From an uncultured Holophagaceae bacterium (lineage in GTDB: Bacteria > Acidobacteriota > Holophagae > Holophagales > Holophagaceae), in assembly GCA_903890595.1 (NCBI GenBank), contig CAITBU010000082.1, forward strand, positions 1 to 9,762: a DNA stretch of 9,762 bases, given 5' to 3'. Below the pieces are notes generated by a model, which was not told where the DNA came from, made no database searches, and was given only the letters and a program-made list of their open reading frames with translations. Position numbers and translations under genes: made by a program. This document shows positions 1 to 6,140 of the stretch, piece after piece (position 1 is the stretch's first letter; every line of letters begins with the position of its first letter).

Positions 1-444
1 CGGGGCCTGGCGCAGGAGGTCCGCCACAATGCTGTTGTCGCTGCAGTCGTCCGTCTTCTGGCGAGCCAGACGGCCGCCGGGGAAGAGCAGGAGGTTCCGG
101 CCCGAGCGCAGCTGCCCTGCCAGCTCAGCCAACTCGGCATCCAGGGCCGCGCGGCAGCGGTCCCCCAGGGTGACGGGATCCGGCAAGGCCCGGCCCCCTA
201 ACAGGCCTGCCAGCCAGCGCAGCGGGGCGGAAGCCGCATGGTCCCGGCCCGCCACCAACTGGGGGGCGTAGCGGGGTGCCAGCTCAGCGGCCAGAAGGAA
301 GGGATCCACCAGGGTGGGATGGTTAGCCAAAAACAAGATGCCCGGAGAGCCCGCGGCGGGGATCTCCTCCAGGCCCGCAGAGCGGAGCCGGTAGCGCAGC
401 CGCAACAGCGGCCGGCCCAGGGCGAGGAGGATGGAAGGGAGCAT
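1..444 (-). CDS. PlsC-like phospholipid/glycerol acyltransferase domain protein (partial, 3' end beyond left edge)
   Basis: Reading the minus strand from the ATG at 444 gives 148 open codons to the window edge. The product starts with a hydrophobic, Leu-rich stretch (residues 4-20). It then has the acyltransferase motif I, NHPTLVD, with the catalytic pair H42 and D47 (the HX4D signature of PlsC/LPLAT enzymes). Residues 115-128 contain LLLFPGGRLAR, matching motif III, but the usual Glu of FPEG(T/G) is Gly123. Family members transfer an acyl group from acyl-ACP or acyl-CoA to a glycerol-phosphate or lysophospholipid acceptor at the inner membrane. A P-[SAG]-G-R form of motif III is, as I recall, seen in acyltransferase domains fused to AMP-binding acyl-ACP synthetases, so the full protein may be such a fusion (inference). 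An in-frame GTG at 525 could lengthen it by 27 residues, but that extension has no recognisable character. No clear Shine-Dalgarno sequence precedes the ATG. Confidence 0.8.
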   Translation of the reverse strand, partial: MLPSILLALGRPLLRLRYRLRSAGLEEIPAAGSPGILFLANHPTLVDPFLLAAELAPRYAPQLVAGRDHAASAPLRWLAGLLGGRALPDPVTLGDRCRAALDAELAELAGQLRSGRNLLLFPGGRLARQKTDDCSDNSIVADLLRQAP

Positions 445-521
445 GGGAAACCAGAGGAGGGTTGGACTCCGAAGTGTAGCGGGAAAGCCAAGCAGGGCCG
501 GGACTTCGTGACCGGCTCCAC

Positions 522-539
522 CCACCGGTCAACCACCGG
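522..539. repeat. Tandem direct repeat CCACCGG x2, 11-base period
   Basis: Two perfect 7-base copies of CCACCGG start at 522 and 533, one helical turn apart. A shorter ACCGG lies at 511-515. They sit in the gap between the divergent acyltransferase and ABC-ATPase genes, where an operator would be expected. In a GC-rich genome this could be chance, and no regulator is identified. Confidence 0.3.
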
Positions 540-570
540 CAAGCAGCCTCGGTCTAAACCAATGCAGCAA

Positions 571-584
571 CATCTGCGAAGATG
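571..584 (+). promoter_or_regulatory. Small hairpin with GCGA tetraloop upstream of the ABC ATPase
   Basis: CATCT (571-575) and AGATG (580-584) are perfect reverse complements around the loop GCGA, which is of the GNRA class that stabilises RNA hairpins. It lies 35 bases before the ABC ATPase start and would be in its 5' leader if transcription starts further upstream. The stem is only 5 bp and no T tract follows, so it is not an intrinsic terminator. The rest of 445-619 shows no convincing -35/-10 pair. Confidence 0.35.
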
Positions 585-619
585 AACCAGGGGCCCTGCG
601 GCTCCCCCCCGAGGTTGCC

Positions 620-1351
620 ATGGCTGATTCTCCCCTCATCCAACTCACCGACATCACCAAGGTCTACCAGATGGGGGACATGGAGGTGCGGGCCCTGGAC
701 GGGGTCTCCATGGCGATTCCACGGGGCGAGTACCTGGCCATCATGGGTCCTTCCGGCTCGGGCAAGTCCACCATGATGAACATCATCGGCTGCCTCGATA
801 CCCCCACCGGTGGCACCTACGAGCTGAACGGGAAGCTGGCCTCGGCCATGAGCGACGACGCGCTGGCCCAGATCCGCAATGAAGAAATCGGCTTCGTCTT
901 CCAGACCTTCAACCTGCTGGCCCGCACCACCGCCCTGCAGAACGTGGAGCTGCCCCTGATCTATGCGGGCGACACCCCCGCCGAGCGCCACACCAAGGCC
1001 CAAAAGGCCCTGGAGAATGTGGGCCTCGGCACCCGCAGCGACCACATGCCCAACCAGCTCTCCGGCGGCCAGCGCCAGCGCGTGGCCATCGCCCGGGCCC
1101 TGGTGAACGAGCCTTCCATCCTCCTGGCCGATGAGCCGACGGGCGCCCTGGACTCCAAGACCAGCATCGAGATCATGGCCCTCTTCGAAGAGCTCTATCA
1201 GCGGGGCAACACGATCATCATCGTGACCCACGAAGAGGACATCGCCCGCCACGCCCACCGCATCGTCAAGCTCCGCGATGGCAAGATCATCCACGACGAG
1301 CCCAACACCCCCATCACCCCCGAAGAGCACCTGGCCAACCTGAGTCTCTGA
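620..1351 (+). CDS. ABC transporter ATP-binding protein, MacB/LolD/YtrE type
   Basis: This 243-residue protein is a complete nucleotide-binding subunit. It has Walker A GPSGSGKST (43-51), the Q-loop Gln95 in GFVFQ, signature LSGGQRQR (147-154), Walker B ILLADE (167-172) with catalytic Glu172, the D-loop Asp178 and H-loop His204. The stretch INIIGCLD-like after Walker A, the FVFQTFNLL segment and the ELPLIYAG segment are typical of ATPases that pair with MacB- or LolCE-type permeases with a large extracytoplasmic domain. These move lipoproteins, peptides or drugs out of the inner membrane by mechanotransmission rather than classic channel transport. No permease or membrane-fusion gene is adjacent: the upstream gene is divergent and the next gene is a carbonic anhydrase. 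Its partner is therefore probably encoded elsewhere, and the substrate cannot be named. The ATG at 620 is chosen because GAGG at 611-614 sits 5 bases before it and it begins the domain with normal length. Confidence 0.93.
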   Translation: MADSPLIQLTDITKVYQMGDMEVRALDGVSMAIPRGEYLAIMGPSGSGKSTMMNIIGCLDTPTGGTYELNGKLASAMSDDALAQIRNEEIGFVFQTFNLLARTTALQNVELPLIYAGDTPAERHTKAQKALENVGLGTRSDHMPNQLSGGQRQRVAIARALVNEPSILLADEPTGALDSKTSIEIMALFEELYQRGNTIIIVTHEEDIARHAHRIVKLRDGKIIHDEPNTPITPEEHLANLSL

Positions 1352-1376
1352 CAGGTAGCCTGACCCCGGGTAAGAT
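1348..1376 (+). promoter_or_regulatory. Sigma70-like promoter giving a leaderless carbonic anhydrase mRNA (candidate)
   Basis: CTGACA (1348-1353, five of six to TTGACA) and TAAGAT (1371-1376, four of six to TATAAT) are separated by exactly 17 bases. The -10 box ends 6 bases before the ATG at 1383, so the predicted transcription start falls on or next to the start codon. The -35 box overlaps the stop codon of the ABC ATPase. No Shine-Dalgarno sequence is present before 1383, which agrees with leaderless translation. Confidence 0.55.
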
Positions 1377-1382
1377 TGTCCG

Positions 1383-2054
1383 ATGCAAAGGCTCGTTCAA
1401 GGCATCCACCAGTTCCAGCAGCAGATCTTCAGCACCCACCGGGAGCTGTTTGAGCGGCTCGACCAGCAGGAGCAGACGCCGGAGACGCTCTTCGTCACCT
1501 GCTCGGACTCGCGCATCAGCCCCAACCTGATCACCCAGACGCAGCCGGGCGAGCTGTTCATTCTGCGCAATGTCGGCAACCTCATCCCCCCCTACCAGAG
1601 CATGGGGGGCATGGCCGCCGGCATCGAGTTCGCGGTCTCGGCCCTGAAGGTGAAGGACATCATCATCTGCGGGCACTCCAACTGCGGGGCGATGCGGGCC
1701 CTGCTGGATCCCTCGGAGCTGTCGGAGCTGCCGGCCACCCGGGCCTGGCTGGCTCACTGCCGGGCCACGGAGCGGATCATGTGGGAGAGCTACGGCCACC
1801 TCAGCGGCAGCGACCTGCTCCACGCCACCGTCGAGGAAAACGTTCTGGTGCAGGTGGAAAACCTGCGCAGCCACCCCAGCGTGGCCAAGGCCGTGGCCAA
1901 TGGCATGCTCCACCTCCACGCCTGGGTCTACAAGATCGAGACCGGCGAGGTGTATGCCTTCGACCCGGAGCGGGGCCAGTACGCCTCCATCACGGGCAGC
2001 GCAGGGCTCCCGGTCCTCGACGCCGAGCACCGGGGCACGGACCTGACGATCTAG
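1383..2054 (+). CDS. Beta-class carbonic anhydrase
   Basis: This 223-residue protein interconverts CO2 and bicarbonate. The zinc site of the beta class is complete: Cys40 in CSDSR (40-44), with the Asp42-Arg44 dyad, then His98 and Cys101 in GHSNCGA (97-103). Other family landmarks are the FILRNVGNLIPP segment (59-70) and GIEFAV (80-85). The length is normal for bacterial beta-carbonic anhydrases and there is no signal peptide, so it should act in the cytosol, supplying bicarbonate to carboxylases such as acetyl-CoA carboxylase or buffering pH. It follows the ABC ATPase by 31 bases on the same strand but appears to have its own promoter. The start at 1383 begins the conserved N-terminal helix at the usual place. 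It converges with era, with 11 bases between the stop codons. The family call is very secure; the physiological role is inferred. Confidence 0.96.
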   Translation: MQRLVQGIHQFQQQIFSTHRELFERLDQQEQTPETLFVTCSDSRISPNLITQTQPGELFILRNVGNLIPPYQSMGGMAAGIEFAVSALKVKDIIICGHSNCGAMRALLDPSELSELPATRAWLAHCRATERIMWESYGHLSGSDLLHATVEENVLVQVENLRSHPSVAKAVANGMLHLHAWVYKIETGEVYAFDPERGQYASITGSAGLPVLDAEHRGTDLTI

Positions 2055-2072
2055 GCGATCTCGACTTAGATC
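2048..2072. repeat. Inverted repeat spanning the two convergent stop codons
   Basis: GATCTA (2048-2053) and TAGATC (2067-2072) are perfect reverse complements. The stem can extend inward by one G-T and one G-C pair, leaving a 9-base loop. The left arm holds most of the carbonic anhydrase TAG stop and the right arm most of the era stop. A shared weak bidirectional 3' end is possible, but there is no T tract on either side, so it is not a standard intrinsic terminator. Confidence 0.4.
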
Positions 2073-2998
2073 TCCAGCCGATCCAGGCGGTCGGGGCGAT
2101 CGCGCCAGCCCTCGTCCACCTTCACGAAGAGCTCCAGGCGCACAGGGCGCTCGAGCAGCTTCTTGAGCTCCCGCTGGGCGCTCTGGCGGATGTCTTTGAT
2201 CATCTCGCCGCTGTGACCAAGGAGGATCTTCCGGTGGCCGTCCCGGTCCACAAGGATGCGGGCGGCGATGAAGACACCGTCGGGCCCCATGTCCTCGGGG
2301 TAGTCCTCCTGGCCGGGCTCGAGCCAGCGCTCGATGAGCACGGCGATGCCATGGGGCACCTCCTCACGGGTCTTGCGCAGCACCTTCTCGCGGATGAACT
2401 CTGCCGCCAGGGCGCGCTCGGTCTGGTCCGTGAAGGTCTCCTCGCTGTAGGGCCAGCCCGGCTTGTCGGCCTCCCCTTCCAGCAGCGCCCAGAGAGGCTC
2501 CAGGTTGAGACCGGTCTTCGCGCCGATGGGCACGATCTCCTTGAAGGGCAGCAGGTCCTTGTAGGTCGCCACCTTCTCCAGGAGGCGGCCCCGGGACAGC
2601 AGGTCGATCTTGTTGAGCAGCAGGTAGGTGGGGCGCCCGATCAGCTTCAGGCGGCGGGCCAGAGCCCGCTCCCCGGGTCCGAGGTGGTCGTCAGCGTCCA
2701 CCACCCAGAGGAGGACGTCCGCCTCCTGGAGGGCCTGCGCCACGTGGCCCATCATCCGCTCGTTGAGGGCATGGCGGGGCGTGTGGATGCCCGGCGTATC
2801 CAGGAAGGCCAGCTGCTTATCGCCGCGATCGACCACGCCCAGGACGCGGGTGCGGGTGGTCTGCGCCACCTGGCTGGTGGCGGCGAGGCGCTGCCCCAGC
2901 AGGGCATTCAGGAGGGTGGACTTGCCAGAGTTGGGGAGCCCGATGATCGCAAGGGTGACGTGGTGGCGATCAGCCACGGTGCACGCCCCGCTTGGCAT
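2066..2998 (-). CDS. era: GTPase Era, 30S ribosome assembly
   Basis: Era binds the 3' end of 16S rRNA near the anti-Shine-Dalgarno sequence and couples 30S maturation to growth. All GTPase motifs are present in the 310-residue product: G1 GLPNSGKS (20-27), the G2 region QTTRTR (46-51), G3 DTPG (67-70), G4 NKID (129-132) and G5 GAK (159-161, usually SAK). The C-terminal KH domain has the GxxG loop as GHSG (261-264), followed by the conserved LELFVKV(x)xGW segment. G1 differs slightly from the common GRPNVGKS. The ATG at 2998 overlaps lpxA by 29 bases. A GTG at 2977, overlapping the lpxA stop by only 8 bases and lying downstream of a G-rich stretch, would give 303 residues and is an equally good start. 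It is the third gene of the fabZ-lpxA-era operon. Its place directly after lpxA is unusual, since that slot often holds lpxB. Confidence 0.95.
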   Translation of the reverse strand: MPSGACTVADRHHVTLAIIGLPNSGKSTLLNALLGQRLAATSQVAQTTRTRVLGVVDRGDKQLAFLDTPGIHTPRHALNERMMGHVAQALQEADVLLWVVDADDHLGPGERALARRLKLIGRPTYLLLNKIDLLSRGRLLEKVATYKDLLPFKEIVPIGAKTGLNLEPLWALLEGEADKPGWPYSEETFTDQTERALAAEFIREKVLRKTREEVPHGIAVLIERWLEPGQEDYPEDMGPDGVFIAARILVDRDGHRKILLGHSGEMIKDIRQSAQRELKKLLERPVRLELFVKVDEGWRDRPDRLDRLEI

Positions 2999-3755
2999 CG
3001 CGGATGAAGGCGACCAGGTAGGCCACCTCGGCGATGTGGCCCAGCTCCTGCTCGGTGCGGGCCATGGCCTCCTCCCGCAGCAGGTCCGAGTGGAACAGCA
3101 GGCGGTGGGCCTTCTTGAGGCCCTCCACCACCTCGGCGGAGAAGCCCTTGCGCTGGAGGCCGATGGTGTTCACGCCGTAGCTCTTGGTGTCCCGGGCCCC
3201 CACGGTCTTCATGAAGGGCAGGACGTCCTGCGTGGCCACGGTGAACCCGCCCATGAAGGCGTGATCCCCCACCCGGCAGAACTGATGCACGGCGGAGAAG
3301 GCACCAATGTTGCAGCCCTGGCCCACTTCCACGTGACCCGCCAGGGTCGCGCAGTTGGCAAAGATGTTCTTGCTGCCCACATGGCAGTCGTGGGCGATGT
3401 GCGAGCCCGTCATGAGGAAGTTGTCGTCGGCCACGGTGGTCAGCCCGCCCCCGCCCTCGGTGCCCCGGTGGAGGGTGCAGCCTTCGCGGAAGACATTGCG
3501 GTTGCCCACCTGGAGGCGCGTGGGGGCGCCCTTGAACTTCAGATCCTGGGGCCCCATGCCCAGGGTGGCGTGGGGGTAGATGTCGTTGTCCTCGCCCAGC
3601 TCCGTGTGGGGGCCGATGACCACGTGGCTGCGGAGGAGGGTGCGGGCGCCGATCACCGAGGCGCCCTCGATGACGCAGAAGGGCCCCACGATCACGCCCT
3701 CGCCCAGGCGGGCTTCCGGGCTAACCACGCTACTGGGATGGACTTGTGCGCTCAT
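2970..3755 (-). CDS. lpxA: Acyl-[ACP]--UDP-N-acetylglucosamine O-acyltransferase
   Basis: LpxA performs the first step of lipid A synthesis, moving a 3-hydroxyacyl chain from ACP to the 3-OH of UDP-GlcNAc in the cytosol. The 261-residue product has the left-handed beta-helix hexapeptide pattern through about residue 190, followed by a helical C-terminal region. The catalytic-site segment HIAHDC is at 119-124, with His122 aligning with E. coli His125. The conserved segment GMGPQDLKF is at 66-74 and NVFREGCTLHRGT at 87-99. NVF-R-E and the HQFCRVG segment (about 157-163) separate it from LpxD and from simple transferases. The length matches the family (about 260). Its ATG overlaps the fabZ stop as ATGA, and GGGGAA lies just before it, indicating translational coupling. 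Acyl chain length cannot be predicted from what I see. lpxD and lpxB are not in the window. Confidence 0.96.
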   Translation of the reverse strand: MSAQVHPSSVVSPEARLGEGVIVGPFCVIEGASVIGARTLLRSHVVIGPHTELGEDNDIYPHATLGMGPQDLKFKGAPTRLQVGNRNVFREGCTLHRGTEGGGGLTTVADDNFLMTGSHIAHDCHVGSKNIFANCATLAGHVEVGQGCNIGAFSAVHQFCRVGDHAFMGGFTVATQDVLPFMKTVGARDTKSYGVNTIGLQRKGFSAEVVEGLKKAHRLLFHSDLLREEAMARTEQELGHIAEVAYLVAFIRDAKRGVHRG

Positions 3756-4222
3756 TTCCGTTCCCCTTCACCCAGGTCCATCAGCATGGACATGAACTCG
3801 GCTTCCGCGACTCTCTGACCAGCCACAAAGGCCTCGCCGCGCATCTTGCAGATCCGCCCCTTGATCTGGAGGACCTTCACTTCCATCACCAGCTGGTCAC
3901 CTGGCTGCACGGGCTTGCGGAACTTCACATTATCGATGCCCATGAAGTAGATCACCTTGCTGGCCCGGTCCTCGAACTCCTGCATGAGCAGGCAGCCGCC
4001 GGTCTGGGCCATGGCCTCGACGATGTAGACACCAGGAAACACGGGGCGACTGGGGAAGTGGCCCTGGAAGACCTGCTCGTTGAAGCTGATGTTCTTGAGG
4101 CCCCGGATCCAGGTCTTGGGCTCGTAGTCGAGAATCCGGTCCACCAGAAGGAGGGGATAGCGGTGGGGGATGAGGTCCATGATCCCCTGCAGGTCGATGG
4201 TCCGTGGTTCACGTTCAGACAT
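3752..4222 (-). CDS. fabZ: 3-hydroxyacyl-[ACP] dehydratase FabZ
   Basis: FabZ dehydrates 3-hydroxyacyl-ACP to trans-2-enoyl-ACP in type II fatty-acid elongation, competing with LpxA for the same hydroxyacyl-ACP pool. The 156-residue hot-dog-fold protein has the substrate-entry segment IPHRYPLLLVDR (18-29). It has the active-site His55 in GHFP and Glu69 in the central helix segment PGVYIVEAMAQ (63-73). The start at 4222 is chosen because minus-strand GGAG (4228-4231) lies 5 bases upstream and the length then matches the family. A longer open frame reaches 4459 but would overlap the divergent methyltransferase gene and adds no family sequence. It leads the fabZ-lpxA-era operon, whose promoter should lie in 4223-4320. 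A TAGGCT sequence in that gap resembles a -10 box but lacks a good -35. Confidence 0.96.
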   Translation of the reverse strand: MSEREPRTIDLQGIMDLIPHRYPLLLVDRILDYEPKTWIRGLKNISFNEQVFQGHFPSRPVFPGVYIVEAMAQTGGCLLMQEFEDRASKVIYFMGIDNVKFRKPVQPGDQLVMEVKVLQIKGRICKMRGEAFVAGQRVAEAEFMSMLMDLGEGERK

Positions 4223-4305
4223 GGAGGCTCCAATCCCCAAGCCTAACCCCTCGGCAGAACTCCATCCAGCCTCAGTTCCAACCCGGGAAGGTGCTACTTT
4301 GCTTG

Positions 4306-4312
4306 GGAGGAG
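4306..4312 (+). promoter_or_regulatory. Ribosome binding site GGAGGAG that fixes a GTG start
   Basis: The strong Shine-Dalgarno sequence GGAGGAG ends 8 bases before GTG 4321. It decides in favour of this GTG over the in-frame ATG at 4204, which lies inside fabZ on the other strand. Confidence 0.75.
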
Positions 4313-4320
4313 CGTCCCCC

Positions 4321-5589
4321 GTGAATCGACAGCCGCCTGCGGGCGCCAAAAAGCAGCACGGCAGGCCCCAGGCCCACCGCAAATCGCCGGCGGCCGTGGA
4401 GGCCTGGCGAGGCCCCGTGGAGCGCCTGGCCTGGGGTGGCATGGGCGTGGCCCGGTCAACGGATGGGCGCCTGCTGCTGCTGGAGTCCCCCCTGGCCCTG
4501 TTTCCCGGGGAGGTGGTGGAGGCCCAGGTGCAGTGGAAGGCCCGCCACGGCCAGGGACGCATCACCGGCTGGGTCTCCCGGGACCCCCGCCGGGTGCAGG
4601 CCGCCTGCCCCGTCGCCGGGGACTGCGGTGGCTGTGAGCTCTGGGAGGCCGGGACCCATGGGCCCGAGCTCAAACGCCAGATGGTCGCTGACCTCCTCCG
4701 CCGGCAGCTAGGTGAAGCTCAGGCCTGGTCCTGGCACCCCGCCCCCGCTTCGGCCCTGCGCCACCGCATCCAGCTCCACTGGGATGGGGCCACCCTGGGC
4801 TACTTCAAGCGCCACAGCCACGCCCTGGTGCCCGTGTGGGCCTGTCCCGCCGCAGCCCAGCCCCTCTCCGCCGCCATCCCCCGCCTGCGGGAGGCCCTGG
4901 AGGGCCGGGCCCTGCCCGCCCGCCCCAGCCGCTGGGAGCTGGCCACGGGCACCCCCGCCGACATGGTCTATGCCAGCGACGAGCGGGGCCGGACCTGGAC
5001 CCTGGAGCCCGATGGCTGGTGCCGGGGCGACCAGCCCATCCGCCACCGGCTGGAGGGGGTCACCCTGGACCAGGACCCTGGCGCCTTCTTCCAGGTGAGC
5101 CCGGCCTGGGCCGGCGAAGCCTTCGGAGGCCTGCTGCGCCAGTGGGACCTGCGGGGCGACACCCTCTACGATCTGTACGGCGGCGTGGGGTTCTTCTCCG
5201 CCCTTCTGGGCGACCGCTTCCAGCACCGCATCCTGGTGGAGTCTGGCGAGGCCGCCGTGGCCTGGGCCCAGCGCAACCTGGCTGCGGCCAGTCTGCCCGC
5301 GGAGTGCCTCGTCGCCGATGTGGCGGCCTGGGTACCGGAGGGACTCGGTGCCCCCGGAGACGTGGTGCTGCTGGATCCCCCCCGGGCCGGCCTGGAAGGC
5401 ACCCTCTGCGACCGCCTGCTGACGGCAGGCGCGGGCACCATGGTGCTCGTGGGCTGCGACGGGGCGGCCTTCTGCCGCGACCTCCAGCGCCTACTGCCGG
5501 GCTGGCAGCTCGAGCACCTGGCGGTGCTGGACCTCTTCCCCCTCACCAGCCACGTCGAGTGCGTGGCCCTGCTGCGACGGCGGCCCTAA
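4321..5589 (+). CDS. TrmA/RlmD-family RNA uracil-C5 methyltransferase (Fe-S, TRAM domain)
   Basis: The 422-residue product, started at GTG 4321 by its strong ribosome binding site, transfers methyl from S-adenosylmethionine to C5 of a uridine in rRNA or tRNA. Residues 1-25 are a basic, Pro/Lys/Arg/His-rich tail. A TRAM-like beta-barrel follows (about 28-87, VERLAWGGMGVAR onward). The [4Fe-4S] cluster ligands are Cys96, Cys102 and Cys105 (C-x5-C-x2-C), with the likely fourth at Cys175. The SAM-binding fold includes FFQVSPAW, then DLYGGVGFFS, where the more usual DLYCGVG has Gly for Cys. DPPRAGL is the substrate-loop motif. The nucleophile is Cys379 in VGCD and the general base Glu413 in HVEC. 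All catalytic residues are present, so it should be active. Whether the target is 23S rRNA U1939, U747 or tRNA U54 cannot be decided from sequence alone. It is monocistronic and ends 3 bases from the convergent alkyltransferase gene. Confidence 0.92.
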   Translation: MNRQPPAGAKKQHGRPQAHRKSPAAVEAWRGPVERLAWGGMGVARSTDGRLLLLESPLALFPGEVVEAQVQWKARHGQGRITGWVSRDPRRVQAACPVAGDCGGCELWEAGTHGPELKRQMVADLLRRQLGEAQAWSWHPAPASALRHRIQLHWDGATLGYFKRHSHALVPVWACPAAAQPLSAAIPRLREALEGRALPARPSRWELATGTPADMVYASDERGRTWTLEPDGWCRGDQPIRHRLEGVTLDQDPGAFFQVSPAWAGEAFGGLLRQWDLRGDTLYDLYGGVGFFSALLGDRFQHRILVESGEAAVAWAQRNLAAASLPAECLVADVAAWVPEGLGAPGDVVLLDPPRAGLEGTLCDRLLTAGAGTMVLVGCDGAAFCRDLQRLLPGWQLEHLAVLDLFPLTSHVECVALLRRRP

Positions 5590-5592
5590 GGC

Positions 5593-6105
5593 CTATTCCC
5601 AGACCAGCGGCAGCCGCGGCGTGGGCGGGGCCTTGGGGAGCACACCCTCCAGGCGGAGCAGGAACTCCTTCATGTCCAGGCCCCCGCTGTAGCCCACCAG
5701 GCCGCCGTCGGAGCCGATCACCCGGTGGCAGGGGATGAGGATGGCGATGGGATTCGCCCCGCTGGCCTGGGCTGCAGCCCGGATGCACTTTTCGTCGCCC
5801 AGGCGGTGCGCCAGCTCCAGATAGGAGATGGCCTGACCGTAGGGGATCTTCTGGAGCTCCTTCCAGACCCGCCGCTGGAACTCGGTGCCCTCCACCACCA
5901 GGGGGATGTTGAAGTCCCGCAGGTTGCCACTGAAGTAGGCCTCCAGCTGCCGCTTGAAGAACGGCAGGCTCCGAGGCTCTGGCCCCTGGGGGATGCCCGT
6001 GGGCGTGCCGTGGATCCGGAAGAACTTGACCAGGCGTCCGTCTTCATCGAACACCGCCCCCAGGTCTCCCAGGGGTGTGGCGATGGGGTGGTAGGAGCCT
6101 GACAT
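5593..6105 (-). CDS. ogt: Methylated-DNA--[protein]-cysteine S-methyltransferase (Ogt/MGMT)
   Basis: This 170-residue protein repairs O6-alkylguanine and O4-alkylthymine by irreversible transfer of the alkyl group to its own cysteine. The active site PCHRV has Cys126 (ATG numbering). Supporting residues are all visible: the IPYGQ turn and SYLELAHRLG recognition region, the Arg finger in the segment IRAAAQASGANP, the Asn before that Pro, the guanine-binding loop GGLVGYSGG, and the catalytic Glu153 in LLRLEG. A short N-terminal domain with TPLGDLG precedes it. A TTG at 6156 opens a 17-residue-longer frame overlapping the upstream gene. I prefer ATG 6105 because it aligns with the start of the upstream paralogue, both having Met 8-10 residues before TPLG. 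It lies 35 bases after that paralogue and is presumably co-transcribed with it. The C-terminal tail after Glu153 is Pro-rich and not conserved. Confidence 0.94.
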   Translation of the reverse strand: MSGSYHPIATPLGDLGAVFDEDGRLVKFFRIHGTPTGIPQGPEPRSLPFFKRQLEAYFSGNLRDFNIPLVVEGTEFQRRVWKELQKIPYGQAISYLELAHRLGDEKCIRAAAQASGANPIAILIPCHRVIGSDGGLVGYSGGLDMKEFLLRLEGVLPKAPPTPRLPLVWE

Positions 6106-6115
6106 ATGAATCAGG
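6098..6115. repeat. Short inverted repeat centred on the ogt start codon
   Basis: CCTGA (6098-6102) and TCAGG (6111-6115) are perfect reverse complements with an 8-base loop that contains the ogt ATG. In the mRNA this would place the start codon in a hairpin loop, or it could be a small DNA operator. The arms are only 5 bp, and no clear Shine-Dalgarno sequence precedes this ATG. Confidence 0.3.
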
Positions 6116-6140
6116 ATGCCAGACTCGCGAGGTTTTTTTA

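Noticed and set aside
554..1330. 258-codon minus-strand open frame opposite the ABC ATPase
   Set aside because: It mirrors the ATPase codons, is rich in Gly/Val/Asp/His as antisense of GC-rich genes usually is, and has no family motif.
1314..2030. 238-codon minus-strand open frame opposite the carbonic anhydrase
   Set aside because: Antisense shadow of a secure gene; low-complexity composition and no motif.
1781..3007. 408-codon plus-strand open frame across the carbonic anhydrase end and era
   Set aside because: It crosses two convergent real genes and reads as antisense-type sequence over era.
2628..3818. 396-codon plus-strand open frame opposite era and lpxA
   Set aside because: It spans two overlapping real genes on the other strand and has no recognisable domain.
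4204..4320. N-terminal extension of the RNA methyltransferase to ATG 4204
   Set aside because: It would overlap fabZ, and a strong GGAGGAG fixes the start at GTG 4321.
4223..4459. N-terminal extension of fabZ to 4459
   Set aside because: It overlaps the divergent methyltransferase gene and adds 79 residues unlike FabZ; GGAG precedes the start at 4222.
6124..6139. CTCGCGAG followed by a T7 run, as a plus-strand intrinsic terminator
   Set aside because: The palindrome has no room for a loop, so the stem would be about three pairs, and the site lies inside a minus-strand operon.
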